Shown: positions 15,421-24,354 of the stretch, piece after piece | How positions within the stretch are numbered: position 1 is the stretch's first letter | Layout: the number at the start of each line of letters is the position of its first letter | Assembly: GCF_009789195.1 (NCBI RefSeq) | Contig: NZ_WSTC01000017.1 | Span: 62,001-126,000 of the forward strand | Direction: 5' to 3' | Source of the DNA: Paenibacillus sp. MMS18-CY102 | GTDB lineage: Bacteria > Bacillota > Bacilli > Paenibacillales > Paenibacillaceae | Length of the DNA stretch: 64,000 nucleotides | The notes under the pieces: generated by a model | The model's input: the letters and a program-made list of their open reading frames with translations, nothing else | What the model was told of the DNA's origin: nothing | The model's database searches: none | Made by a program: the position numbers and the translations under genes

Positions 15421-18400
15421 TTAGCTGAACACATTCAGCTCTTGAATCGACCACCAGCTCGGATTCGTGCCGGTTTGGACGACCTTGATGTACCGTGCAT
15501 TTTGCTGCGTAAAGTTGACTGTAATGACTGGACCGCTACCCGTACCGCTTGCAACGGCGCTTCCCCAGTTCGTGCCATCCGCCGATACATACACTTCATA
15601 GCCGCGAGCATAATCGTTGTCGCTGCCCGTCGAATCCATCACAAGCTTGCTAATGCTCTTCGACGCCTTCATATCGACCGTCAAATATTGGCCAGGCGCC
15701 ATTGCCGTGCCTGCGCTCCAGCGGGTAGCCAAGCTGCCATCAAGCAAGTTCGCTGCTGCATCCCCGCTTGATGGATTCGAGCTAGCTGTCCAGCCTGTGC
15801 GATCTTGGGCAACGCCTGGCGTTACTCCGCCTGTGCCTCCGTTGCCGCCCGTACCGCTGCCAGCGCCATACACGTTCAACTCTTGAATCGACCACCAGTT
15901 GGACACAGTGCCTGTCTGCACAACCTTAATATAGCGTGCAGTTTGTGCCGTGAAGGTTGCCGTAATGACTGCACCTGTGCCGGTGCCGCTTGCAACTGCA
16001 TTGCCCCAGGTTGTGCCGTCTGTGGACAAGTACACTTCATAGCCGCGGGCATAATCGTTCGCATTGCCCGAGGAGTCCATGACCAGCTTGCTCACGCTCT
16101 TCGCTGCTTTCATATCAACCGTCAACGATTGGCCTGGCGCCATCGCTGTGCCCGCGCTCCAGCGAGTTGCCAAGTTGCCATCGAGGAGATTAGCTGCTGC
16201 ATCGCCGCTCGAAGGGTCTGATGTTGCTGTCCAGCCTGCACGGTCCAGCAATTCAGGTGTTCCCGTGCCCGGATTCGTTCCCGGATCAGTGCCTGGATCT
16301 GGCCCTGTTCCGCCGCCCGTCGTGCCATCCTCAACGAGAACGGTCAGCTCATGAATCGACCACCAGCTCGGATTCGTTCCCGTTTGTACGATTTTCAGAT
16401 AACGGGCATTTTTGGCCGCAAAATTAGCTGTAATCAATGGGCTCGTATCCGTGCTGCTTGCAATCGCGCTGCCCCAATTCGTGCCGTCGTTCGAAATATA
16501 CAGCTCGTAGCCGCGAGCATAATCTCCGCTGCCATTGGCATCAATGATGATTTGGTTAAACGTCTGCACGCTCTTCATGTCGATGATGACATTTTGGCCC
16601 GGCTCCATTGCTGCTCCGGTGTTCCAGCGAGTCGTCAAGCTGCCGTCGAGCATGTTTGCCGGAGCGTCACCACTATTCGTGGAAGCCGTCGCGGTCCAGC
16701 TCGCACGGTTCAATGCTACTTGCAGGCCTTTAGTCTTCGCAGTAGCTGCTGCGCTTGCCGCCGATAAGTTACCTGCCGCGTCCTTCGCTTTAACTGTGTA
16801 CGTGTAGGTTGTGAGCGGCGTCAGCCCTTTGTCAACGAACGACAAGGTTTGGGACGAGCCGATCTTCACGCCATTACGGAAAATATCATAGCCGGAAACG
16901 CCATTGTTATCCGTCGCTGCGTTCCACGACAGATTAATTTGCGCTGTGCCCGCCGTTACAGCGGTCACGTTCGCAGGCGCTGATGGCGCTTGCGTGTCGC
17001 CGCCGATATTTTTCGTCGGATCGGCTTTAACTAAGGAGTGAGGGCCTACCGTTACCGAACCCGTCACGCCCGATGCATTGCGGAACTGTACCGTGATCGG
17101 TGCGGATGTCGGGTTCCAAACTTGAGCCGTATATTGGTTGCCCTTCTTGTACATGCCTACCGAGGACCAGTTATCCGCCCAAATATCGGTCGTGCGATGG
17201 CCATAGCTGTTCATATTGTGAATGAACCAGTAGGCATTAAACACTTCGTTTTGCTGCAATAAGCTTGGGTTCCATTTGTTAATAACGCCTTGTGGATCGC
17301 TAAGCGATTGGAACGGCCATACGATATGCTCCCAGCCAACCTCAGGGCCGCCGTTATCCTTCAGGAATGCCGCGTACAGGTCGCCTGCTTTTTGCGGATC
17401 TTTGCCGTAATAGCTCATCCATTCACCCGTTGGCAGCCAGTGAATGCCGTAGATGTTGACAGGCGCTCCGGAGAAGTACGTGCCATATACGTTCGCGCTG
17501 CCCCATACTTGCCCTGCAACGCCATGCTTGTACTCAGGGATCCAGTTATCTTGGTCATAGTTGAACCAGTATTGTTCAATCGACTTCAGCTCTGTGGTGA
17601 AAATCCATGCGCCTACGTCACGATAGGTGTCATTGCCCGTAACGACGCCCCACAGATAAACGCCAGCGTAGCCGTTAAGCGATTCGCCTGCTGCTTCTTG
17701 GTTATTGCCGCTGTTGTTATCTGCATATGCGCCTGCCCATGAATGGCCCTCGTACGGATCGAAGGCGCGCAGCCAAGGGTACATGGAGTCTGTGCGGGAC
17801 GGGTTCGCATAGTCGCGAATCAGATTCTCAACCATGCCGCCGTATTGGTTCTTAAAGTCTGTGTCGTACGCTGCAAGCACGGCCGATGCATAGACGAAGT
17901 AGCCATACGTATAATGATGGTCGGTCAAGCCTGTATTAATGCCCCAGCCTGCTGCCCATGGGAAGATCGAGCCCCACTCTGGTGAATAGTGCATATAGTA
18001 CGTATGCTTCACATCTTCTGGCGTATACGTGTACCAATCGACTAATACCTTGCGAAGCGTCGCCAGATAACGGTCGCGGCGCGCATAATCACCGATCGAG
18101 TCGCTAATGATGGCACCGAGTGCTGCAGGATGAAGCACCTTGCCCTGCCAGTACGGGTCTTGGTTCATCAAGCCGCCCGTATTCGCCAGCTCAGTATCGA
18201 GCACTTCCATATACGATAATAGCGTCTCGCGCGAGTAACTGGAGTCGTTCGGCTCTGCGAATTGCGGGAGAATGCCGTTGAACTTATCCGACGTCGTGAA
18301 CGTGTTGCCTTCATGCACCTTCAACTGGCCGCGTACTGAAGGGTAGCTGCGTGAAGTTGTCGTCGCGTTTGAAATTTTCCATTGATGCGGCAGCATCGTC

Positions 18401-20259
18401 AGCAACGTGTCGTTAGAGAAGCCACTGCGCTTCGACGTTGTAACCGAGTTGAACGTCGTCGTAATTTTGGCGTTCGCCATATCGTAGTTGTAATCAACCT
18501 TCGTGTCGGTAACAAAAGCATAGCCATGCTGGTAGTAGTAGTTCAGATCCGTACTCGCCGGAAGGGACGCAACTGACATGTAGTTTTGGCCGCCGCCAAG
18601 CTTGATCTTAATTTTATTGCCAGCTTTCGTGAACACCGTTCCCGGCGGCACGAATATGCCATAATTGCGGACGAACGTATGCGGTGTCGCGGCGTAGTCC
18701 TGATTCGTAACTTCGATGCCGATATGGTCCGCTGTATACGTCGAGCCGTTCGTCGTCAAGACCGGATTGCCGTTGTCATCGAACAGCTTCGTCATGCCGA
18801 GGGAGTAAATTTCTGGCGAATTCGGGTCAGCAAACGTGTTGTATACATAAGGCGAGCCTTTGACGAACGTCGACTTCATCTTCGCCGTATTGTCGTCGCT
18901 CAAGATCACGTTAACGGAATAATCGCCGTATCCGTCTACCTTCGTCTCGATGGATGGGATATTCTGCATATTGTTCGCCATCAGGAACAGGTCAGACTCG
19001 CCATCGGCATTGACTGCACCGCCGTCGCCGTTAATGTAGCCAGCGCCCGGATTCATAATGCCAAGGCCGTTGATCGTGTACTTATTCTTCAATGGAAGCG
19101 TCACGATGCCTGTGCTGTTGCCGAGATGCTCAACGAGCAAATTTTGCCACCAGTCATTGGATGGAATCGGGCCTTGTACGTTGGATGTTTTGTTTCTCGG
19201 ATAAAGCGCCTCGAGCTGTGTAATGTCGTTGATCTCGTAACTGCCGCTGCCTACGTTCACTGTGGAAGCTTGCGGGATCGCCGGGATCGCATGCGTCGGC
19301 TGCGCATCGCCAGCACGATAAGGGAACACTTCCATCTCATAGAGCGAGTAGCCATTGTTCGTTCCGCGTGCAATGCCATACATCCGGACATAACGGCCAT
19401 TGGCGTATAACGGAATTTCGTTTACGCCGCCTTTGCCATGCAGCTCACGGTAGACGGTCGTCCAGTTCTGGGCGTCATTCGATACTTGAATGTCGTAAGC
19501 TCGGCCGTATGCCCCTTCCCATCGCAACGTCACTTGGCCGATCTGCGTGCTCTGGCCAAGGTCAACATAGACCCATTGCGGATCGGTCTGGAGTGACGAC
19601 CAGCGCGTGGAACGGTCGCCATCATTCACGTTTTTCGTTTCATAGTCCTTAGGCTGCAAATACCATGCGTCGTCTTGAATCGTAGAAGAGAATGCCGGCT
19701 TGTTAAGCGCCACGTTAGGCATTGGCGCCTTCGGCGGTTGGTTTATGCCACCATTGCCGAACACCTGGAACTCATGTACGGAAATGCCATAACCCGGGAG
19801 TACACGCTCTGTACAGTACAAACGCACATAACGGCCTGTTCCAGTCACGTTTACATCCGTTGTTCCTCCAGTGCCGTTCGTGTCTGTATGAATTGGCGTC
19901 CACGTATACTCGTCATTCGAAACCTCGATTCGGAACGACTTTGCATAAGCCGCTTCCCATTTCACTAGGATCCGCGAAATGTTTGCAGAAGCGCCCAGAT
20001 CCACATAAATCCACTGCCCGTCAGCGCCAAATTTGCTTTCCCAGCGAGAGCTCATATCGCCGTCGACTGCCAGATTCGCGCCGCCGCCTCCCAGTACGGA
20101 AGAAGCGTACGTTGGACGGTTTTGCGAGAGCAAATAATCGCCCGCCGCTGCTGACACAGGCGCTGTCGTCACAGGCAGCGCGGTAGCCAACAGGCTAAGC
20201 GACGCCATCATCATGACCGCCTTTTTCTTGTACCATTTCGGTAGTGAAACTCGTTTCAT
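15421..20259 (-). CDS. Secreted multi-modular GH81 endo-beta-1,3-glucanase
   Basis: A secreted enzyme of about 1612 residues. After a long signal peptide (cleavage near APVSAAAG) come two F5/8 type C (discoidin) modules (about 60-167 and 190-303). A GH81 catalytic region follows (about 343-1083), beginning with the PIPSNDWWQNLLVE signature and holding the acidic motif NQEAAGESLN near 856, where GH81 enzymes keep their catalytic glutamates. Then come a fibronectin type III module (about 1090-1177) and three more discoidin modules of the RTGWTA...DYARGYE type. GH81 enzymes cleave beta-1,3-glucans such as laminarin, callose and fungal wall glucan. The start ATG at 20259 lies nine bases after AGGAGG. 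It is the last gene of a leftward locus with two beta-helix proteins carrying the same discoidin modules. Confidence 0.85.
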   Translation of the reverse strand: MKRVSLPKWYKKKAVMMMASLSLLATALPVTTAPVSAAAGDYLLSQNRPTYASSVLGGGGANLAVDGDMSSRWESKFGADGQWIYVDLGASANISRILVKWEAAYAKSFRIEVSNDEYTWTPIHTDTNGTGGTTDVNVTGTGRYVRLYCTERVLPGYGISVHEFQVFGNGGINQPPKAPMPNVALNKPAFSSTIQDDAWYLQPKDYETKNVNDGDRSTRWSSLQTDPQWVYVDLGQSTQIGQVTLRWEGAYGRAYDIQVSNDAQNWTTVYRELHGKGGVNEIPLYANGRYVRMYGIARGTNNGYSLYEMEVFPYRAGDAQPTHAIPAIPQASTVNVGSGSYEINDITQLEALYPRNKTSNVQGPIPSNDWWQNLLVEHLGNSTGIVTLPLKNKYTINGLGIMNPGAGYINGDGGAVNADGESDLFLMANNMQNIPSIETKVDGYGDYSVNVILSDDNTAKMKSTFVKGSPYVYNTFADPNSPEIYSLGMTKLFDDNGNPVLTTNGSTYTADHIGIEVTNQDYAATPHTFVRNYGIFVPPGTVFTKAGNKIKIKLGGGQNYMSVASLPASTDLNYYYQHGYAFVTDTKVDYNYDMANAKITTTFNSVTTSKRSGFSNDTLLTMLPHQWKISNATTTSRSYPSVRGQLKVHEGNTFTTSDKFNGILPQFAEPNDSSYSRETLLSYMEVLDTELANTGGLMNQDPYWQGKVLHPAALGAIISDSIGDYARRDRYLATLRKVLVDWYTYTPEDVKHTYYMHYSPEWGSIFPWAAGWGINTGLTDHHYTYGYFVYASAVLAAYDTDFKNQYGGMVENLIRDYANPSRTDSMYPWLRAFDPYEGHSWAGAYADNNSGNNQEAAGESLNGYAGVYLWGVVTGNDTYRDVGAWIFTTELKSIEQYWFNYDQDNWIPEYKHGVAGQVWGSANVYGTYFSGAPVNIYGIHWLPTGEWMSYYGKDPQKAGDLYAAFLKDNGGPEVGWEHIVWPFQSLSDPQGVINKWNPSLLQQNEVFNAYWFIHNMNSYGHRTTDIWADNWSSVGMYKKGNQYTAQVWNPTSAPITVQFRNASGVTGSVTVGPHSLVKADPTKNIGGDTQAPSAPANVTAVTAGTAQINLSWNAATDNNGVSGYDIFRNGVKIGSSQTLSFVDKGLTPLTTYTYTVKAKDAAGNLSAASAAATAKTKGLQVALNRASWTATASTNSGDAPANMLDGSLTTRWNTGAAMEPGQNVIIDMKSVQTFNQIIIDANGSGDYARGYELYISNDGTNWGSAIASSTDTSPLITANFAAKNARYLKIVQTGTNPSWWSIHELTVLVEDGTTGGGTGPDPGTDPGTNPGTGTPELLDRAGWTATSDPSSGDAAANLLDGNLATRWSAGTAMAPGQSLTVDMKAAKSVSKLVMDSSGNANDYARGYEVYLSTDGTTWGNAVASGTGTGAVITATFTAQTARYIKVVQTGTVSNWWSIQELNVYGAGSGTGGNGGTGGVTPGVAQDRTGWTASSNPSSGDAAANLLDGSLATRWSAGTAMAPGQYLTVDMKASKSISKLVMDSTGSDNDYARGYEVYVSADGTNWGSAVASGTGSGPVITVNFTQQNARYIKVVQTGTNPSWWSIQELNVFS

Positions 20260-20290
20260 CCTCATAATCCTCCTTTTTGGGTAAAAAGAA

Positions 20291-20315
20291 AGAGGGAGCT
20301 TATGCATCTCCCTCT
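20291..20315 (-). terminator. Hairpin between beta-helix and GH81 genes (attenuator or partial terminator)
   Basis: AGAGGGAG and CTCCCTCT pair around a nine-base loop, followed on the minus strand by a TTTCTTTTT tract. It is in the 82-base gap between the upstream beta-helix gene and the GH81 start, so it may lower read-through or stabilise the upstream transcript's 3' end. Confidence 0.55.
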
Positions 20316-20341
20316 CATGATGGCTGTTTCCGGTTCGCTAG

Positions 20342-23300
20342 TTAGTTGAAAACATTCAACTCCCGCACCGACCACCAGCTCGATGCCGAGCCAGTTTGGA
20401 CGATTTTGATATAACGCGCGTTTTGTGTCGCGAAGCTTGCTGTTACGATTGGACCGTTGCCGGTTCCGCTCGTAATTGCACTGCCCCAATTCGAGCCGTC
20501 TGCCGAGACGTAAATCTCGTAGCCGCGAGCGTAATCATTGTCGCTGCCTGTCGAATCCATGACTACTATGCTGATGCTTTTCGTTGCTTTCATATCTACA
20601 ACGATCGCCTGCCCTGCAACCATAGCTGTGCCAGCGCTCCAACGCGTTGCCATGTTGCCATCCAGCAGGTTAGAAGCTGGGTCGCCGCTAACTGGGTTAG
20701 ATGTTGCCGTCCAGCCTGTGCGGTCATACGCCGTACCCGTGCTGCCGCCGCCATTGCCGCCGTTGCCAGTGCCTGGATCGCTTGTGCCGCTGCTTGCGCC
20801 ATACACGTTCACTTCACGGATGGACCACCAGCTTGAAGCTGTGCCGGTTTGCACCACTTTGACGTATTGTGCATTTTGCGTTGCAAAGCTAGCCGTCACG
20901 ATAGCGCCAGTGCCGGTGCCGCTCGCGACTGGGGATCCCCAATTCAAGCCGTCATTGGACACATACACTTCGTAACCGCGCGCATAATCGTTGTCGCTGC
21001 CCGTCGAGTCCATCACAATTTTGTTGAAGCCTTTTACTGCTTTCATGTCGAGGACGAAAGCTTGGCCAGGAGTCATAGCTATGCCAGCACTCCAACGCGT
21101 TGCCATGCTGCCATCGATCATGTTGGCTGCGCCATCACCACTAGTCGGCATCGAGGTTGCCGTCCAGCCCGTACGATCCAGCGCAGCACCGTTGTTGCCG
21201 CCATTGTTGCCGCCGCTAGCTTGCGTCGTTGCACTAACAGCTGCACTAGCTGCAGAAGTGTTGCCTGCTGCATCCTTCGCTTTAACCGTGTAGCTGTACG
21301 CTGTTGCTGCCGTCAAGCCAGTGTCGCTGTAAGAAGTTGCTGTTGCAGAACCAACAATCGCGCCATTGCGATAAACGTCGTATCCGCTTACGCCGGCATT
21401 GTCAGCCGAAGCTGCCCAAGCCAGGTTGATTTGGCTGCTTGATACAGCCGTTGCCGTTACATTCGTTGGCACGCTCGGCGCTTGCGTGTCGCCGCCGCCA
21501 GTGCCATTGGAGCCGTAAACGTTCAGCTCGCTGATCGACCACCAGTTGGAAACCGTACCTGTTTGCACGACTTTGATGTAACGAACGTTTTGAGCCGATA
21601 CGTTAGCCGTAATAACTGCACCAGCGCCTGTGCCGCTTGCTACAGCGCTACCCCAGTTGGAGCCATCTGCCGAGACATAGACCTCGTAGCCGCGAGCGTA
21701 ATCATTGTCGCTGCCTGTCGAGTCCATCACGATTTTCGTTACGTTTTTCGCTGCTTTCATATCGAGCGTCACGCTTTGGCCTGGTGCCATTGCCGTGCCA
21801 GCACTCCAACGCGTTGCCAAGCTGCCGTCCAGCATATTTGCTGGCGAATCGCCGCTTACTGGCGTGGAAGATGCCGTCCAACCCGTGCGGTCAAGCACTG
21901 TGCCGGAAACTGCGCCAGCTTGCGTCGTTGCGCTTGCCGTGTTGCTTGCTGCCGAAGCATTGCCTGCTCCGTCTTTCGCTTTAACCGTGTAGCTGTACGC
22001 TGTCGATGCCGTCAAGCCTGTGTCGCTGTAAGATGTCGTTGCGGAAGAACCTACAAGCGTACCGTTGCGATAAACATCGTAGCCTGTAACGCCTTTGTTA
22101 TCTGTCGAAGCATTCCAGCTCAGGTTGATCTGGCTGCTCGATGCTGCCGTAGCCGTCAATCCTGTTGGAGCCGTCGGTGCTTGCGTATCCGCGGCGCCCG
22201 ATCCGATAAATTCCGTTAGCGTTTGTCTCATCGCTTCAGCTGGATCATTCGCCGTTACTTTGCCGCCTTCATTGTTAACGATATGCGTAATTTCGCTGCC
22301 TGCCATGCCTGCCAGCCAGATCGACGTTGCATGGTGAATTTTGATTCCTTGTACGTCCGGCACTTCGATTGCGCTGTTCAGCTTCACCGCAGCGTCACGG
22401 AAGTAGGAATATACACCGAGTCCCCAAGCTTCATGGCTCGTTACGTTGTCTGCTACTTTGTAGGAAGCATAGCCGTTTACCGTGCCGTTGTTGCTCATCC
22501 AAGCTGCTTGGCTAGGCGGATCGTAAGGAATTTCGGACTGGTAGAAGTAAGTGCGTCCGCCATTGCCGTTCCACAGCGTTTGGTAACCGCTATGGTGTTC
22601 ATTGAACAAGCCGTACATCGTCACGTCGTTGCCGTTAACGATCAATCCATTCGTCGAAGCCGTTTCCCAGCTGACGGATGCGCCATGGTCTGCACGCCAT
22701 ACCCAGAAATGGTCGCCGATGACGTTGTTGCTGTTAACCTTAACGGCTGTTTCCGTCAGGCCAAGGATGTCTCCGCCGATACGGAAGAATAAGTCATGCA
22801 GCGATGTAGGGTTAGCTGCGTGATTCAGTGCACTGCCCGATGGGCCGACTTCCAATAAGGAAGATGATTTCTTAGGGCCAGCATCGAAGAGCAGTCCCGC
22901 TACTTTTACGCCGTCTACGTCTGCAATCGTCATGCCAACTTGTCCGTTTTCTGGCAAGATCGTCGCCATGCCGAGACCGAGGATAACCGTGTTCGCATTG
23001 TTAACGCGAATCGTATCATTCAGGCGGTAGATGCCCGGTGTGAAGATCACGTTTTTGCCTTGGCTCAGCGCCGCATTAATGCTTGCTGCTGTCGCCGTGT
23101 TCGGCTGTGCGATGTAGAATTGGTCAATCGAGATCGATTGCCCTGGCGTCGAGCCATTCGCCCAGCTTGCGCCTTTCGTATTCGACGAGACGCTTGGCAC
23201 AAACACTCTATACTGGCCAGCGTTATCGATGTACAGGTAAGGCTTTTCGCGCATAACCGGCGTTTGGTCAACAACCGTATACGGTTGTTCCGGGAATGTG

Positions 23301-23980
23301 CCTTGCGGTGGTGCCGAGTCACCGACGAACACCATGTTCCATAAGCCGTTAGTCCAAGTTGCGTATTGGTTATTCCGCGAGAAGAATTGTTGCTGCGATG
23401 CCGGAACGATCGTCTTATCGACGATGGAATCCGCCAAGTAACCGCCGCTCGCCCAGCCTGCATTCCACCACTGGTCGAAGTCGAACAAGTTCAGATTGCC
23501 TTTAATATGCATGCGGCGCATCGGGGCTGCCTGGGCAACTGCGAATTGCGTCGTACCGTTTGAAGGATTAATCGCGAAGTTTTCGAAGGATCGCCAGAAG
23601 TTCAGCGTTGCGTTGCCTCCCCACCATTTGGCATCAACATTCGCGCCGCCCGTAATCGTCACATCGTCAGGGTTTTGGCCAAGGCCCGCTACTTGTGTGT
23701 AGAAGCCTGCTTTGATGTTAACGTTGTATGTGCCAGGCTTGAACATCAGCGCGTACCGCTGATTGCCGAACTGGCTCGTTTCAGATGCGTTGAACACGGT
23801 CGTCGCCGCGCTCTCAATGTCACTCGTCGGCATCGACGGGTCAAACACATAAACATTCGGTCCAAAAATCGTGTTGTTCGCAGGCGTTGCAGCGCTCGTT
23901 ACAGCCGGAAAGGCCGAACATAAGCTCATGACAAGTGCCAGCACCGAAAAGGATGAGATCACTTTTTTCAATTTGTTCAT
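20342..23980 (-). CDS. Secreted beta-helix protein with FN3 and discoidin modules (paralog A)
   Basis: A 1212-residue secreted protein. The signal peptide is about residues 1-31. Residues about 32-593 form a domain rich in short beta-strand turns typical of a right-handed beta-helix (FKPGTYNVN, FTPGIYRLNDTIRV, VILGLGMATILPENG, DVDGVKVAGLLFDAGP). Two FN3 modules (about 597-683, 830-917) and three discoidin modules (about 693-823, 930-1060, 1082-1212) follow. Homologs are often labelled adenylyl cyclase or coagulation factor 5/8 protein in automated annotation; nothing in it resembles a cyclase. Placement beside GH81 and shared modules suggest a beta-glucan-active enzyme, perhaps GH55-like in fold; the activity is inferred, not shown. 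It is 65-70 percent identical by eye to the gene upstream in the N-terminal domain. Confidence 0.75.
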   Translation of the reverse strand: MNKLKKVISSFSVLALVMSLCSAFPAVTSAATPANNTIFGPNVYVFDPSMPTSDIESAATTVFNASETSQFGNQRYALMFKPGTYNVNIKAGFYTQVAGLGQNPDDVTITGGANVDAKWWGGNATLNFWRSFENFAINPSNGTTQFAVAQAAPMRRMHIKGNLNLFDFDQWWNAGWASGGYLADSIVDKTIVPASQQQFFSRNNQYATWTNGLWNMVFVGDSAPPQGTFPEQPYTVVDQTPVMREKPYLYIDNAGQYRVFVPSVSSNTKGASWANGSTPGQSISIDQFYIAQPNTATAASINAALSQGKNVIFTPGIYRLNDTIRVNNANTVILGLGMATILPENGQVGMTIADVDGVKVAGLLFDAGPKKSSSLLEVGPSGSALNHAANPTSLHDLFFRIGGDILGLTETAVKVNSNNVIGDHFWVWRADHGASVSWETASTNGLIVNGNDVTMYGLFNEHHSGYQTLWNGNGGRTYFYQSEIPYDPPSQAAWMSNNGTVNGYASYKVADNVTSHEAWGLGVYSYFRDAAVKLNSAIEVPDVQGIKIHHATSIWLAGMAGSEITHIVNNEGGKVTANDPAEAMRQTLTEFIGSGAADTQAPTAPTGLTATAASSSQINLSWNASTDNKGVTGYDVYRNGTLVGSSATTSYSDTGLTASTAYSYTVKAKDGAGNASAASNTASATTQAGAVSGTVLDRTGWTASSTPVSGDSPANMLDGSLATRWSAGTAMAPGQSVTLDMKAAKNVTKIVMDSTGSDNDYARGYEVYVSADGSNWGSAVASGTGAGAVITANVSAQNVRYIKVVQTGTVSNWWSISELNVYGSNGTGGGDTQAPSVPTNVTATAVSSSQINLAWAASADNAGVSGYDVYRNGAIVGSATATSYSDTGLTAATAYSYTVKAKDAAGNTSAASAAVSATTQASGGNNGGNNGAALDRTGWTATSMPTSGDGAANMIDGSMATRWSAGIAMTPGQAFVLDMKAVKGFNKIVMDSTGSDNDYARGYEVYVSNDGLNWGSPVASGTGTGAIVTASFATQNAQYVKVVQTGTASSWWSIREVNVYGASSGTSDPGTGNGGNGGGSTGTAYDRTGWTATSNPVSGDPASNLLDGNMATRWSAGTAMVAGQAIVVDMKATKSISIVVMDSTGSDNDYARGYEIYVSADGSNWGSAITSGTGNGPIVTASFATQNARYIKIVQTGSASSWWSVRELNVFN

Positions 23981-24287
23981 AATGCTTCTCTGTACCTCCA
24001 GTGAATGATCAGGATGGCCTTACTGGAACTAGAATAAATCAGGTGACCTAACGAGTTCGTGATGCAACAGGCGTACTGCCACCCCCCTCATCTTTTATGC
24101 AACAACTAGCATGAAGACTGTTTGTAAAGCTAGTTACCTCAAAATGCTGCATAATGTGACAGGAAACCCGTTGCTTACAGTTAAAATGATATTAAATGGC
24201 AGAAACAATAGACAGGCATCAGATTTCAGATCAATAGCATCGATTTTTAGATGTTGCGATTCCCCTAACACGATGAATGAACGCATC
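23981..24287. other. Intergenic region between beta-helix paralogs
   Basis: About 300 bases with no credible gene. It probably contains the promoter and leader of paralog A; a GGAGG lies 14 bases before its ATG, an unusually wide spacing also seen for paralog B. A TGTAAGCAACGG stretch near 24170 resembles half a cre site but is not a full match. Confidence 0.5.
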
Positions 24288-24348
24288 AAAAAAAGGCCAT
24301 CCCACGGCATCACAGGACGAAATCCTGCTTCATGCCATTGGAATAGCC
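24288..24348 (-). terminator. Terminator after beta-helix paralog B
   Basis: An imperfect long hairpin on the minus strand (GGC.AT.CC.. through CAGGA-TTTCG-TCCTG to ..GG.AT.GCC) is followed by seven T residues. It separates paralog B from paralog A, implying that each has its own promoter. Confidence 0.65.
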
Positions 24349-24354
24349 CATACG

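Noticed and set aside
24160-24180. Second cre-like site before beta-helix paralog A
   Set aside because: Only one half (TGTAAGC) fits; the central CG and the second half do not match the consensus.
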